The notes: a model not told the origin generated them from the letters alone. DNA of 64,000 nucleotides from Ruegeria sp. R13_0 (GCF_017743995.1 NZ_JAGHRB010000001.1:451980-515979); one strand, 5' to 3'. Counted from the first letter of the stretch, positions 44,717-55,674 are shown. Numbers and translations: made by a program.

Positions 44717-45388
44717 TTAGGCTTTTGTGGCGAGGGCGTAGATGGACTGATAGTCCCTTTCGGCAAGATCAAGCTCTGGATCGAACCCCCGTTTTTCGAC
44801 AGTTTCGAAACCGCCTTTCTTGAGGATAGCCAATAGGTTTTCCTGATCAAACATATACTTATGTTCGTCGTTCATGTAAGCAATGTAGTTTATCTGATCC
44901 ATGTTGGACCCTGTTGAGACGACGGCAGGCTGAAACTGACCTTCTTTGGGCTCAAACTCCCGGTTCTCCATGTAGGCCTCGATGAAGAGGCGGAAATTGG
45001 GAACGCAGACCGAGAAAGTACCTCCGGATTTCAGAACGCGGTGGCATTCGGGAATGAACGTGCAGAGATCTTTGTAGCTCAGGTGTTCCAGGAAGTGAGA
45101 CGCATAGAGCGCAGAAACTGAGTTGTCTGGAAGCGGGATGCCATTGCGCAAATCATAGCGAAAGTCGCAGGGCGCGGTATCTACGGTTGTCCAACCATTT
45201 GTTCCGTTTTTCTCTCCGGAACCCAATTCCAGTTTGATGTCTCTTTGTTGCTTTAAGGCCCGCCATTGCTTCCAGGACGCAATTGTCTTGCCGATCCTAG
45301 GCTTATTCCAGGAAATCATGCGCGTTGTTATCCGAAAACTCTGCGAATACTGGGAGTCGGAATTTGACATTTTTAGCAACCATTTCAT
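44717..45388 (-). CDS. SAM-dependent class I methyltransferase
   Basis: A 223-residue methyltransferase with the Methyltransf_11 pattern: LELGSGEKNGTNGWTTVD as motif I, LPDNSVSALYASHFLEHL as motif II/III and GGTFSVCVPNFRLF. It has a short N-terminal tail before the fold. The start at 45388 has no clear ribosome site; an ATG six codons on is equally possible. Substrate unknown; such enzymes often act on glycolipid sugars. Confidence 0.8.
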   Translation of the reverse strand: MKWLLKMSNSDSQYSQSFRITTRMISWNKPRIGKTIASWKQWRALKQQRDIKLELGSGEKNGTNGWTTVDTAPCDFRYDLRNGIPLPDNSVSALYASHFLEHLSYKDLCTFIPECHRVLKSGGTFSVCVPNFRLFIEAYMENREFEPKEGQFQPAVVSTGSNMDQINYIAYMNDEHKYMFDQENLLAILKKGGFETVEKRGFDPELDLAERDYQSIYALATKA

Positions 45389-45477
45389 TGTTCTAGCGGC
45401 GCGTCGCGAATCCCGCGACTGACCACTTGATTTATATGTTTACGTATTCAAAGCCCACAGGCATCCGCTCAATCGGA

Positions 45478-47037
<1,560 letters not shown>

Positions 47038-47201
47038 GTGCGGGCCATAGGCCAAGCGTGACAAATTCGCAAGAGAAAGGTCTTTGCTGAAGGGCGGATA
47101 CCCGCATTTCAGGGAAACTGTGTTTCGGCTATTGTAAAAGTTTTGTAACAAAAATATGACGATCTTTCCGTCTGCATCATGCGGACACCCGAATAGGAGA
47201 G

Positions 47202-47906
47202 ATGCGTTTGCCCATAGCTGTTGAACTTGCCGCTTTGAATCTGGCTTTGGCCATGTTCTGCGGGGCGCTGATCGGGTCCGAGCGTCAGGTACGCCAACGC
47301 ATGGCAGGTTTGCGAACCAATCCGCTGGTAGCCCTGAGCGCCGCAGCTTTTGTGGTGTTCTCGGCGCTCTATCCGGATGAGGTGAGTCCGACACGCGTGG
47401 CCGCTCAGGTCGTTTCGGGGATCGGGTTTCTTGGGGCAGGCATCATCTTTCGGCACGGGTTCACCATTCACGGCTTGAACACGGCGGCGACCTTGTGGTG
47501 TTCGGCGGCTGTGGGGATGATGGCCGGAAGTGGAGCCTGGATCTTTGCAATCATGATGACGGGTTTCGTCATTTTTGTGAATCTGGGGCTGCGGCCATTG
47601 GTGAAGTGGTTAAAAAAAACGACACGCGCTGGGGTTCCCTTGACGCAGGAATTCCGCATCCTCGTTCAGTGCGCAGCAGATGCGCAGGCAGAGGTCCGTG
47701 CGGCGGCACTACAGGCTTTGGCGCAAAACGGGGTGCGCATTGTCGGGTTTCAAAAGGGAGATGCAGACGACAAAGGTCTGCAAACACTGGAAATTCTCGT
47801 TTCCACCGAAGATCATCCAGAAAATGTGCAACACAAAATTGCGGCGCCCCTTATTCTTGAGCCGGGGATTCTGAGTGTCGAATGGGAAGACGCGAACGAG
47901 ACTTGA
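47202..47906 (+). CDS. MgtC/SapB-family membrane protein
   Basis: A 234-residue protein. Four to five hydrophobic segments (1-150) carry the family signature: [32 protein letters not shown] and [14 protein letters not shown]. The C-terminal soluble part (155-234) is an ACT-like domain as in other MgtC proteins. The family is linked to growth at low magnesium and to membrane ATPase control. It stands alone; a magnesium-sensing leader was not recognised in the 160 bases before it. Confidence 0.88.
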   Translation: MRLPIAVELAALNLALAMFCGALIGSERQVRQRMAGLRTNPLVALSAAAFVVFSALYPDEVSPTRVAAQVVSGIGFLGAGIIFRHGFTIHGLNTAATLWCSAAVGMMAGSGAWIFAIMMTGFVIFVNLGLRPLVKWLKKTTRAGVPLTQEFRILVQCAADAQAEVRAAALQALAQNGVRIVGFQKGDADDKGLQTLEILVSTEDHPENVQHKIAAPLILEPGILSVEWEDANET

Positions 47907-48041
47907 ACCCGCTGTTTTAAAGGGTCCCGTCGCGGCGTAATGTCGCTTTTATGTGCCAATAGCCGTTATCTTCCAATAGTAGCGAGTGTTGGCGGGCTAG
48001 ATAGAGACCCAATCAAGACATCCAAAGTATGGTGAGGAAAA

Positions 48042-49586
48042 ATGGCTGAAGCATCAGCACGTCGTCGAGGTCGCGGTGGTGGCGGAGCCGCCCGCCGGGC
48101 AGAACGCACTGCGGTTCGGATCGACACCGCAAAGTACATTGAGCGGAACATTCCGAACTTTGAGGTCCTCAACGAAGAAGCGTTGGAGATCATCGAGTAC
48201 AACGCGGAAACGATTCTGGAAGAGGTTGGCGTCAACTTTGTCGACAATCCCGCCGCGCTGGAGCGTTGGCGCAATGCAGGTGCAGATGTTGATGGCGAAC
48301 GCGTGCGCATTCCGCGTGGTCTGGCGCGTCAGCTGATCAAAACAGCCCCAAGCCAGTTCACTCAGCACGCCCGCAACCCTGAGAAATCGGTGGTGATCGG
48401 TGGCCGTAACCTGGTTCTGGCGCCTGTCTATGGCCCTCCGTTTGTGCGTGATGCGCAGGGTGGTCGTCGCTATGCGACCATGGATGACTTCAACAAGTTC
48501 GTGAAGCTGGCCTACATGTCCAAGTGGCTGCACCACTCGGGCGGTACCGTTTGCGAACCGACCGATATCCCGGTGAACAAACGCCACCTCGATATGCTGA
48601 TGGCGCACATGACGCTGTCTGACAAACCCTTCATGGGTTCCGTGACCGACCCCAGCCGGGCGCAGGATTCGGTCGAGATGTGCGAGATTCTGTTCGGCAA
48701 GGACTTCGTTCAGAACAACACCGTGATGACCTCGCTGACCAACATCAACTCGCCGATGACCTTCGACGATGTGATGATGGGCGCGCTGGAAGTCTACGCG
48801 AAGAACAATCAGGCTTGCATTGTCTCGCCATTCATCGTCGGCGGTGCGATGGCGCCGGTGTCGGTTGCAGGGACGCTCACGCAGGTTCTGGCCGAGGTTC
48901 TGGCGGGTATCGCCTATAGCCAGATCATCCGTCCGGGTGCACCTGTGATTTTTGGTGCGTTTGTGACTTCGATCGACATGAACTCGGGCGCGCCGACCTT
49001 TGGTACACCTGAGGCTGCGCATATCACATATGGCGCAGGTCAGCTGGCCCGCCGCCTGAATCTGCCTTTCCGTTCTGCAGGCTCGTTCTGTGGTTCGAAA
49101 CTGCCGGACGCTCAGGCGGCTTATGAGACCGCGAACTCGCTGAATATGGGGCTGATGTCGGGTGTGAACTTCATGCTGCACTCGTGCGGCTGGCTCGAAG
49201 GCGGTCTGGTTGCCGACTTTGAAAAGTTCGTGATGGATGCCGATCAACTTGGTGTTCTGCACGGGCTGGCCAAAGGCGTCGCCTATGATGAGAACGCGCA
49301 GGCGATGGGTGCGATCCGCGAAGTGGGGCCGGGCGGTCACTATCTTGGCTGCGAGCACACGCAGGCCAACTTCAAGGAAGCCTTCTGGAAGACCGAGGTG
49401 CTGGACTACAAACCGTTCGAGACCTGGCAGGACGAAGGTTCGCGCGATACGCGTCAGCTGGCTTCGTCACGGGTCGAGCATCTGCTGGCCAATTACCAGC
49501 AGCCGCAGATGGACCCGGCCACCAAAGAGGCGCTCGAGGCTTATATTGCCGACAAGAAAGCCTCGATGCCGGACGCATTTACCTGA
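48042..49586 (+). CDS. Trimethylamine methyltransferase (MttB) family protein, no pyrrolysine
   Basis: A 514-residue protein of the MttB superfamily. It has no in-frame amber codon, so it is of the non-pyrrolysine kind (as in MtgB, which uses glycine betaine, or MtpB). The first 25 residues are very basic and glycine-rich (ASARRRGRGGGGAARRA), then a TIM-barrel follows with NFEVLNEEALEIIEYNAETIL and HSGGTVCEPTDIP. It would move a methyl to a corrinoid protein, but no corrinoid-protein gene is adjacent. Roseobacters carry many such genes for methylated compounds. Followed by the convergent DUF6477 gene with abutting stops. Confidence 0.88.
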   Translation: MAEASARRRGRGGGGAARRAERTAVRIDTAKYIERNIPNFEVLNEEALEIIEYNAETILEEVGVNFVDNPAALERWRNAGADVDGERVRIPRGLARQLIKTAPSQFTQHARNPEKSVVIGGRNLVLAPVYGPPFVRDAQGGRRYATMDDFNKFVKLAYMSKWLHHSGGTVCEPTDIPVNKRHLDMLMAHMTLSDKPFMGSVTDPSRAQDSVEMCEILFGKDFVQNNTVMTSLTNINSPMTFDDVMMGALEVYAKNNQACIVSPFIVGGAMAPVSVAGTLTQVLAEVLAGIAYSQIIRPGAPVIFGAFVTSIDMNSGAPTFGTPEAAHITYGAGQLARRLNLPFRSAGSFCGSKLPDAQAAYETANSLNMGLMSGVNFMLHSCGWLEGGLVADFEKFVMDADQLGVLHGLAKGVAYDENAQAMGAIREVGPGGHYLGCEHTQANFKEAFWKTEVLDYKPFETWQDEGSRDTRQLASSRVEHLLANYQQPQMDPATKEALEAYIADKKASMPDAFT

Positions 49587-49886
49587 TCACTCAAACTGTG
49601 CGGCGCGGCTGGCTTGATACAGCTGCGCCTCACCCAAAAGCGCAATAAGAAGATCAAGGTGCCTGACCAGAGAATAGGCGGCATCCTCTTCTTTTCGCAG
49701 CATATTTTGCTCTCTCTCCATATCCATAAGCCGCATCAGAGCGGCCCCGTTTCCGGGCAGTCGACCATAGCCCAGGATGCGTTGAAGATGCCGGTCACGG
49801 TTGTAATCCTGAGCTCCGAATTTTGCAGCGCGCGCTAGTAGACGAGGGCGGCGCAGGGTCGTGATCATGGTCATCAGGTCTTGCAT
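49587..49886 (-). CDS. DUF6477 family small protein
   Basis: A 99-residue helical protein (DLMTMITTLRRPRLLARAAK at the N-terminus, ILGYGRLPGNGAALMRLMD in the middle). I recognise it as the DUF6477 type of Rhodobacterales and cannot give an activity. Its stop abuts the MttB stop. It is transcribed away from the DUF6456 regulator gene, and the shared 235-base region carries CtrA-like half-sites. In Rhodobacter capsulatus a two-gene locus (rcc01865-rcc01866) controls gene transfer agent production and has a similar make-up; correspondence is from memory and unproven. Confidence 0.7.
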   Translation of the reverse strand: MQDLMTMITTLRRPRLLARAAKFGAQDYNRDRHLQRILGYGRLPGNGAALMRLMDMEREQNMLRKEEDAAYSLVRHLDLLIALLGEAQLYQASRAAQFE

Positions 49887-50027
49887 TTCAGGTGCCTCTT
49901 GTTCGGATAATTGACGCCCTGTTTGTCACACAACCTAAGCGGGTGTTGCGCTCTTCAAGGTCGCCCCGAACGTTGGTTTCACGACTGTTTATCTTTTTGA
50001 ATCAAATCTGGTTGCTGCGCTTCGGGG

Positions 50028-50072
50028 TTAACGAACGAGTAACGAAACCACCTCTAGTTAGATTTGGTTAAC
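50028..50072. promoter_or_regulatory. CtrA-like half-sites in divergent promoter
   Basis: Two GTTAAC-bearing motifs stand 50-95 bases before the regulator start. At 50028-50043 TTAAC is followed after five bases by AGTAAC; at 50057-50072 GTTAG is followed after five bases by a perfect GTTAAC. The consensus is TTAA-N7-TTAAC. Both are imperfect. They are the only such clusters I saw in the intergenic regions of this window. Confidence 0.4.
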
Positions 50073-50121
50073 TTTAATTTCGGGGGGCAAAAGTGGCAGT
50101 CTGTTTTGTCGACGAGGGCAA

Positions 50122-51210
50122 ATGAACATGGAAAACAACGTGGCATTCTCTATTCCGGCATGGGTTCCCGAGGGGGCGCAGCGCTACCTTGCGCACACGG
50201 AAACCGGTCAGTCGATCCGTGATATCGCAAGATCGGCCGGTTGCCATGCCTCGACCATTCTCAGACAAATCCGACGGGTCGAAATGCGCCGCGATGACCC
50301 CTTGGTAGATGCCGCCCTGCAATCGCTGGCCGAGACGCATTTCTCGGTCTCGGATCGGACGCGCCGCTTTGACGTAAGCGGACAGGACGAGCAAGAGGAC
50401 GGCTCATTCGAGGGCGAAGCGCTGCGTGTGCTGCGGCGACTGTGTGAGACCGGATCGGTTCTGGCGGTGGCCGAGGATATGGACAAGGCCGTGGTCGTGC
50501 GTGACACCGGCGAGGCCGGAACGACAAGGACGGCCGTTGTTGATTGCAAGATCGCACAGGCGCTTGCCTTGCAGGACTGGATTACTTGCGACAATCCGGG
50601 CCGTATTTCCCGATACCGGATCTCGACATCGGGGCGCGCGGCGCTCAACCGATTGGTGGCCGAGGCGGAAAACAAGGCGCGGTCGCGCAATGAATTCGGC
50701 ATGGCCGAAGCACAGGCAGCGTTTCAGCCGAAGTCGAACGGAGACGTCCCGGAACGCGCCCGACGTATGCGCTACAGTGCTGCGGAAAGCCCTTTGATCG
50801 CCTTGGCGCGGCGGCGGGACCGAGACGGCAAACCCTTTCTCGATGAAACGCTTGTCCGTGCAGGGGAACGTTTGCGCGAAGACTTTGAACTTGCGCAGAT
50901 CGGTCCGCAAGTTGCGCAGAACTGGGATCGCTTTCTGACCGGGGGCGGGCGCGGCAATTTCGACAGTGAATCTCACGGAGGGCGCGGGGCCTCGGACGCG
51001 AAAGACCGTGTGGCGCGCGCGTTGTCGGACCTTGGTCCGGGGCTCAGCGACGTTGCGCTGCGCTGTTGTTGCTATCTTGAGGGGCTGGAGCTGGCCGAAA
51101 AGCGCATGGGCTGGTCGGCGCGTTCGGGCAAGATCGTTCTGCGTATCGCGTTGCAGCGCCTGAAACGACACTATGAGGACCTCTCTGGGCAAGATCGCAT
51201 GATTGGCTAG
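50122..51210 (+). CDS. DUF6456 helix-turn-helix protein, GafA-like
   Basis: A 362-residue DNA-binding protein. An N-terminal helix-turn-helix lies at about 28-53 (QSIRDIARSAGCHASTILRQ), a winged-helix-like part at 95-180, and a C-terminal DUF6456 domain at about 217-352 whose last helices (WSARSGKIVLRIALQRLKRHY) look like a sigma region 4. This layout resembles GafA, the direct activator of the Rhodobacter gene transfer agent, and the split GafY/GafZ pair of Caulobacter. Divergent DUF6477 and CtrA-type half-sites fit GafA control by CtrA. The name is inference; the family match is firm. Confidence 0.78.
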   Translation: MNMENNVAFSIPAWVPEGAQRYLAHTETGQSIRDIARSAGCHASTILRQIRRVEMRRDDPLVDAALQSLAETHFSVSDRTRRFDVSGQDEQEDGSFEGEALRVLRRLCETGSVLAVAEDMDKAVVVRDTGEAGTTRTAVVDCKIAQALALQDWITCDNPGRISRYRISTSGRAALNRLVAEAENKARSRNEFGMAEAQAAFQPKSNGDVPERARRMRYSAAESPLIALARRRDRDGKPFLDETLVRAGERLREDFELAQIGPQVAQNWDRFLTGGGRGNFDSESHGGRGASDAKDRVARALSDLGPGLSDVALRCCCYLEGLELAEKRMGWSARSGKIVLRIALQRLKRHYEDLSGQDRMIG

Positions 51211-51257
51211 GGATAAGTCTCTCTTGTGGTTTCAGCCCTTGGTGATAATCAAGGGCT

Positions 51258-52181
51258 ATGAATTTCACACTCAAACAGTTGCAGTACTTTCAGGCCGTGG
51301 CCGAGCAGCGCAATTTCGGCCGCGCTGCGCAGGTTTGCAATGTGTCGCAACCTGCGCTGTCTGTTCAGATAAAATCGCTTGAGGAAACGCTGGGCGGTAT
51401 TCTGTTCGAGCGTCAGGCGCGGGATATCCTGCTGACGCCACTGGGGCGAGACGTTCTTGAACATGCGCGTCAGGTGCTGGGGGCAGCTGTGCGGCTGGAC
51501 CAGTTCGCGCGGGATCACTCTGGCGGGCATCGGTCGTTGTCGATCGGGATCATCCCGACAATTGCACCGTACCTTCTGCCCGGCGTTCTGGGGGGGCTAC
51601 GCGCCGCGGATGTTTCGCTGCGTGTGCAGATCCGCGAGGCGAGGACCGAACGGTTGCTGTCTTTGCTCCGCGAAGGTGAGATCGACGCTGCAGTTCTGGC
51701 CCTGCCGGCGGGCGGCTCGGAATTCCGCGAAACGCCATTGTTCCAGGATCACTTCCTGCTGGCAGGCAGCGCCGCGCGGCTGCAACGTGTGAACACCAGC
51801 CCCGAAATGCTGCGTCCTCTGGATCTGCAATCGGCACAGTTGATGTTGTTGGAGGATGGCCACTGCCTGACGGATCAAGCGTTGGAGGTCTGCGGGCAGG
51901 ATCGGGGCAGTGGGCAGATCAACATGGGGGCCTCCTCGCTTGCGACGCTCTCCCGGCTGGTTGCCGAGGGGTTCGGCCTAACCCTGATGCCCGAGCTGGC
52001 CGCGAAATCGGAATCAGAGGCGGTTCCGGGCATGAAGCTCTTGCGTTTTGGTGCCCCGCAACCGGCGCGCACGGTGGGGTTGGTCCGGCGTGCGTCAACA
52101 ACGGATGATGGCTGGGTGGATCGTTTGGCCCAGGTGATCCGGGACGTGGGGGAGCAGATCGTTTCGGCCACGCGGACATGA
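51258..52181 (+). CDS. oxyR: Peroxide-sensing LysR regulator OxyR
   Basis: A 307-residue LysR protein. The winged helix-turn-helix is at 1-60 (NFTLKQLQYFQAVAEQRNFG), and the regulatory domain has C203 and C212 in LLEDGHCLTDQALEVCG, nine residues apart as in E. coli OxyR (C199 and C208), which form the peroxide-sensing disulfide. It runs towards a peroxiredoxin gene, its probable target, and they share one terminator. Confidence 0.92.
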   Translation: MNFTLKQLQYFQAVAEQRNFGRAAQVCNVSQPALSVQIKSLEETLGGILFERQARDILLTPLGRDVLEHARQVLGAAVRLDQFARDHSGGHRSLSIGIIPTIAPYLLPGVLGGLRAADVSLRVQIREARTERLLSLLREGEIDAAVLALPAGGSEFRETPLFQDHFLLAGSAARLQRVNTSPEMLRPLDLQSAQLMLLEDGHCLTDQALEVCGQDRGSGQINMGASSLATLSRLVAEGFGLTLMPELAAKSESEAVPGMKLLRFGAPQPARTVGLVRRASTTDDGWVDRLAQVIRDVGEQIVSATRT

Positions 52182-52184
52182 AAA

Positions 52185-52207
52185 GGCCCGCCAGTGGCGG
52201 GCCGGTT
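52185..52207. terminator. Bidirectional terminator between oxyR and peroxiredoxin genes
   Basis: GGCCCGCC and GGCGGGCC pair over a 3-base AGT loop. AAAA lies before it and GGTTTT after it, so it works in both directions. Confidence 0.85.
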
Positions 52208-52228
52208 TTCAGCGCCTATGCACCGGAC

Positions 52229-52777
52229 TTACGCCAACGCCGGTTCGGCAGCAGCTTCCAGATGCTGGATCAAAGTTTCGGGCGAGGACACGCCATACGG
52301 GTCTTCGGGGCAGTTATCCATCAGGCCGGGCTCTTCGAACCAGGCTTCGACGACGCCGTCATTGATGATGGCTGCATAACGCCACGAGCGCATGCCAAAG
52401 CCCAGGTTGTCCTTGTCGACCAGCATGCCCATCTTGCGGGTGAACTCACCCGAACCATCAGGGATGACCTTGACGTTTTTCAGGCCTTGATCCTGCGCCC
52501 ATTTGTTCATGACAAAGCTGTCATTGACGGACATGCAGTAGATCTCGTCGATACCCTTGGCGGTGAAATCGGAGTAGCCGTTTTCAAATCCGGGCAGCTG
52601 GTAGGTCGAACATGTGGGGGTGAAAGCGCCGGGCAGCGAGAACAGGATAACCCGTTTGCCAGCGAAGTAGTCGGCGGTTGTCTTGTCTTCCCAGCGGAAC
52701 GGGTTGGGGCCTTCGACGGCCTCGTCGCGGACGCGCGTGTGAAAGGTCACATCGGGCAGTTTTGCTCCGGTCTTCAT
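52229..52777 (-). CDS. Peroxiredoxin (Prx5 type)
   Basis: A 182-residue atypical peroxiredoxin. The peroxidatic C56 is in LPGAFTPTCSTYQLPG, the standard motif, and R in GMRSWRYAAI completes the site. Length and the ALSVNDxFVMxxW stretch fit the Prx5 group; electron donor (thioredoxin, glutaredoxin or glutathione) cannot be told. The ATG at 52777 has AGGAAC 7 bases upstream; a TTG two codons earlier extends the frame. The divergent region holds the lipA promoter and a perfect dyad. Confidence 0.9.
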   Translation of the reverse strand: MKTGAKLPDVTFHTRVRDEAVEGPNPFRWEDKTTADYFAGKRVILFSLPGAFTPTCSTYQLPGFENGYSDFTAKGIDEIYCMSVNDSFVMNKWAQDQGLKNVKVIPDGSGEFTRKMGMLVDKDNLGFGMRSWRYAAIINDGVVEAWFEEPGLMDNCPEDPYGVSSPETLIQHLEAAAEPALA

Positions 52778-52910
52778 GTTCAAGTTCCTGTGATTCAGTT
52801 GTGACTTTCTGGCGATTTAAATCAGTTCTAAATTGCCTGCAATCCATGAAATGCTGCATCTGCAAGATAGGTTTGGTGGATTTGGTGGTTGATTTTTCGG
52901 GTGAAAAATA

Positions 52911-52928
52911 TAGTTTAATGTTAAACTA
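52911..52928. promoter_or_regulatory. Perfect 18-bp dyad upstream of lipA
   Basis: TAGTTTAA, TG and TTAAACTA make a perfect palindrome with 8-bp arms. TTGACA stands 2 bases to its right, a good -35, with only a weak -10. The lipA start is 112 bases away. The shape suits a repressor; iron- or Fe-S-responsive factors are attractive because LipA is an Fe-S enzyme. Confidence 0.45.
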
Positions 52929-53039
52929 ATTTGACATTCGCGAGATATGTGCATAGCGGCTATGCGTCGCTGGTGTAACAGGCGTGAGTGTTTTATGTTA
53001 TGGGTACACAAAGTTGACCCAAAGTTAGGAAAACTGCCC

Positions 53040-53990
53040 GTGCGCGATCTGAAAATCCCAGAACAACGTCACCCCGAAAAGGCGCATCGCCCGGACAACG
53101 CCCAGCCTAAGAAGCCAAAATGGATCAGGGTGAAGGCGCCCGGCGGCAAGGGCTATGCCGAGACGCATAAGATCATGCGTGAAAACAATTTGGTGACGGT
53201 TTGCGAAGAGGCCGGATGCCCCAACGTGGGCGAGTGCTGGAGCCAGGGTCACGCCACCATGATGATCATGGGCGAGATTTGTACTCGCGGCTGTACCTTC
53301 TGCAACATCGCCACGGGACGTCCGGACTCGCTGGACGCGTTTGAACCGGGTCGTGTGGCGCATGCGGTGCAAAAATTGGGTCTGAACCACGTTGTGATCA
53401 CCTCGGTTGACCGGGATGATTTGAAAGATGGCGGGGCAGAGCATTTCGCGCAGACCATACGCGCCGTTCGCCACCGCTCGCCGAAGACCACGATCGAGAT
53501 TCTGACGCCGGACTTCCTGAAATGTGAACCCGAAGTGCTTGAGACCGTAGTCGAGGCCAAGCCGGATGTATTCAACCACAATCTCGAAACCGTACCGGGC
53601 CTCTATCCCGAGGTTCGCCCCGGCGCGCGCTATTTCCATTCTCTGCGCCTGTTGCAGCGCGTGAAGGAACTGGACCCGTCGATTTTCACCAAATCCGGCA
53701 TCATGGTCGGTCTGGGTGAGGACAAGCAGCAAGTCGGCCAGGTCATGGATGATATGCGCGCCGCTGACATAGATTTCCTGACCATTGGTCAGTATCTGCA
53801 ACCGACGCCCAAGCACCACGCGGTGGACCGTTTCGTGACGCCGGAGGAGTTCGCTTCCTATGAAAAAGCGGCTTATGGCAAGGGCTTCCTGATGGTCTCG
53901 GCCACTCCGCTGACGCGTTCGTCCTACCACGCGGGGGATGATTTCGCGCGTTTGCGTGCGGCACGGCAGGCGAAGCTGGGGCAGGCGTGA
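53040..53990 (+). CDS. lipA: Lipoyl synthase
   Basis: A 316-residue radical-SAM enzyme that inserts sulfur into octanoyl groups to make lipoate. Auxiliary-cluster cysteines C55, C60 and C66 are in [12 protein letters not shown], and radical-SAM cysteines C81, C85, C88 in CTRGCTFC. The GTG at 53040 gives the usual length and [14 protein letters not shown] start; in-frame ATGs upstream at 52995 and 52962 give extra residues without homology. The stop overlaps the amidohydrolase start by 4 bp. Confidence 0.94.
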   Translation: MRDLKIPEQRHPEKAHRPDNAQPKKPKWIRVKAPGGKGYAETHKIMRENNLVTVCEEAGCPNVGECWSQGHATMMIMGEICTRGCTFCNIATGRPDSLDAFEPGRVAHAVQKLGLNHVVITSVDRDDLKDGGAEHFAQTIRAVRHRSPKTTIEILTPDFLKCEPEVLETVVEAKPDVFNHNLETVPGLYPEVRPGARYFHSLRLLQRVKELDPSIFTKSGIMVGLGEDKQQVGQVMDDMRAADIDFLTIGQYLQPTPKHHAVDRFVTPEEFASYEKAAYGKGFLMVSATPLTRSSYHAGDDFARLRAARQAKLGQA

Positions 53991-55129
53991 CGCCTGATAG
54001 ATTGGCGCAGCTGACAGCGCTGCGCCACAGTTTGCATCAACATCCCGAACTTTCTGGGCAAGAGCGTGAAACCGCCGCGCGCATGGCTGATGAGCTGCGT
54101 CGCGCAGGGGCGGATACCGTACTGACCGACCTCGGCGGGCACGGAGTCGCGGCGGTATTCGACAGCGGTACAACCGGTCCCATCGTCGCCATTCGGTGCG
54201 AGCTGGATGGCTTGCCGATCAACGAACTCTCGGACCTGCCGTATGTGTCGACCGTGCCGGGTAAAGGGCATCTGTGCGGGCATGATGGCCATATGTCTAT
54301 GGTTTTCGGCGTCGCGCTTGCGTTGCAGGAACAGCGCCCAACGCGCGGACGGGTGGTTCTGATTTTCCAACCTGCCGAAGAAACCGGGCAGGGGGCCAAG
54401 GCGGTCCGCGACGATCCCCAATTCGCGCATCTTGCCCCGGACTTTGTTTTCTCCTTGCACAATTTGCCGGGGCTGGAACTGGGCGAGGTTGAGCTGTGTC
54501 AGGGGCCAACCAACTGCGCCTCTCGCGGTATGCGGATTGCATTGACCGGAAAGACCTCTCATGCCGCCGCGCCGCAGGATGGGGTTTCTCCGGCGGGCGC
54601 TTTGTCCGCATTGATCCCGGAACTCACCCGGCTTGGCACGGCAGGCGCGCTGAACGCCGACTACGCGTTGACCACGATTACACATGCCAGCCTCGGAGAG
54701 CAGACCTTTGGCGTCGCCCCCGGACAGGCTGAGCTGTGGGTGACATTGCGCACCGTGTCAGACGACCGGATGGCAAAGCTCATTGCCGATTCTGAAGCCT
54801 TGGTTCAGCAGGTCGCCAAGTCCGAAAACTTGAGTGCCGAGATCACCTATGAGGATGTCTTCGAGGCCTGCACCAATAACGCTGAAGCGGTGACTATTCT
54901 GGCCGAGGCCTGTGCGGATCAAGCCGTTCCATGCAAGTTGACCAATGAGCCGCAGAGGTTCTCAGAAGACTTCGGCCAGTTCGGCAAAAGCGCAAAATCG
55001 GCGATGTTCTGGTTGGGAGCAGGGCAAGATCACCCCCAACTTCACAATCCCGACTATGATTTCCCAGACGAGCTGATCCCAATTGGTACGGGCGTCTTTT
55101 TGGCGGCGATCCGGCAGGTATTGGGCTGA
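53987..55129 (+). CDS. M20-family amidohydrolase
   Basis: A 380-residue zinc- or nickel-dependent hydrolase of the hippurate/N-acyl-amino-acid amidohydrolase type. Metal motifs are [10 protein letters not shown] near 98, EE in [11 protein letters not shown] and a C-terminal [11 protein letters not shown]. The dimerisation domain holds [10 protein letters not shown]. It may cut N-acetyl or N-acyl amino acids or indole-acetyl conjugates. The start is GTG, coupled to lipA. Confidence 0.88.
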   Translation: MTPDRLAQLTALRHSLHQHPELSGQERETAARMADELRRAGADTVLTDLGGHGVAAVFDSGTTGPIVAIRCELDGLPINELSDLPYVSTVPGKGHLCGHDGHMSMVFGVALALQEQRPTRGRVVLIFQPAEETGQGAKAVRDDPQFAHLAPDFVFSLHNLPGLELGEVELCQGPTNCASRGMRIALTGKTSHAAAPQDGVSPAGALSALIPELTRLGTAGALNADYALTTITHASLGEQTFGVAPGQAELWVTLRTVSDDRMAKLIADSEALVQQVAKSENLSAEITYEDVFEACTNNAEAVTILAEACADQAVPCKLTNEPQRFSEDFGQFGKSAKSAMFWLGAGQDHPQLHNPDYDFPDELIPIGTGVFLAAIRQVLG

Positions 55130-55137
55130 GGCCGCGT

Positions 55138-55674
55138 TCAGGTAAACCGAACCTTGCCGATGAACGGCAAGTTGCGATTGCGCTGTGCGTAGTCGATTCC
55201 GTAGCCCACGACGAACTCGTCAGGGATTTCGAACCCGATCCAATCTGAACGAAAATCAACCTCGCGTCGGCTGGGTTTGTCCAGCAGTGCAATGGACTTG
55301 AGCCGTTTCGGCTCACGACTGCGCAGCAGGTTGGTGACGTGGTTCAGCGTATGGCCCGTATCGACGATATCTTCGACCACCAGCACATCGCGACCTTCAA
55401 TCGCGCCGCGCAAGTCTTTGAGAATACGAACTTCCCGGCTGCTCTCCATCGCGTCACCGTAAGAGGAAGCCTCGAGGAAATCGACCTCGATCGGCAGGTC
55501 CAGCTCGCGGACCAGATCAGCGATGAACACGAAAGAGCCACGCAGCAGGCCAACGACGACCAGCTTGTCAGTATTGCCGAATTCTTCGGTAATTTCGCGG
55601 CAAAGCTCTTCGATTCTGGCTGCAATTGCCTTGGCCGAGATCATCTCATCTATCACATAAGCGCGGTCAGTCAT
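55138..55674 (-). CDS. hpt: Hypoxanthine phosphoribosyltransferase
   Basis: A 178-residue purine-salvage enzyme. The PRPP loop is [14 protein letters not shown] at about 98-111 and the base-binding aspartate is in [13 protein letters not shown]. The ATG at 55674 has AAGGGGG upstream and gives the normal length; the longer frame adds 18 residues. It runs towards the amidohydrolase gene and diverges from the COQ10-like gene. Confidence 0.93.
   Translation of the reverse strand: MTDRAYVIDEMISAKAIAARIEELCREITEEFGNTDKLVVVGLLRGSFVFIADLVRELDLPIEVDFLEASSYGDAMESSREVRILKDLRGAIEGRDVLVVEDIVDTGHTLNHVTNLLRSREPKRLKSIALLDKPSRREVDFRSDWIGFEIPDEFVVGYGIDYAQRNRNLPFIGKVRFT

Noticed and set aside
48054..49358. Minus-strand open frame of 434 codons opposite the MttB-like gene
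   Set aside because: Antisense shadow of a conserved gene; no ribosome site and no domain.
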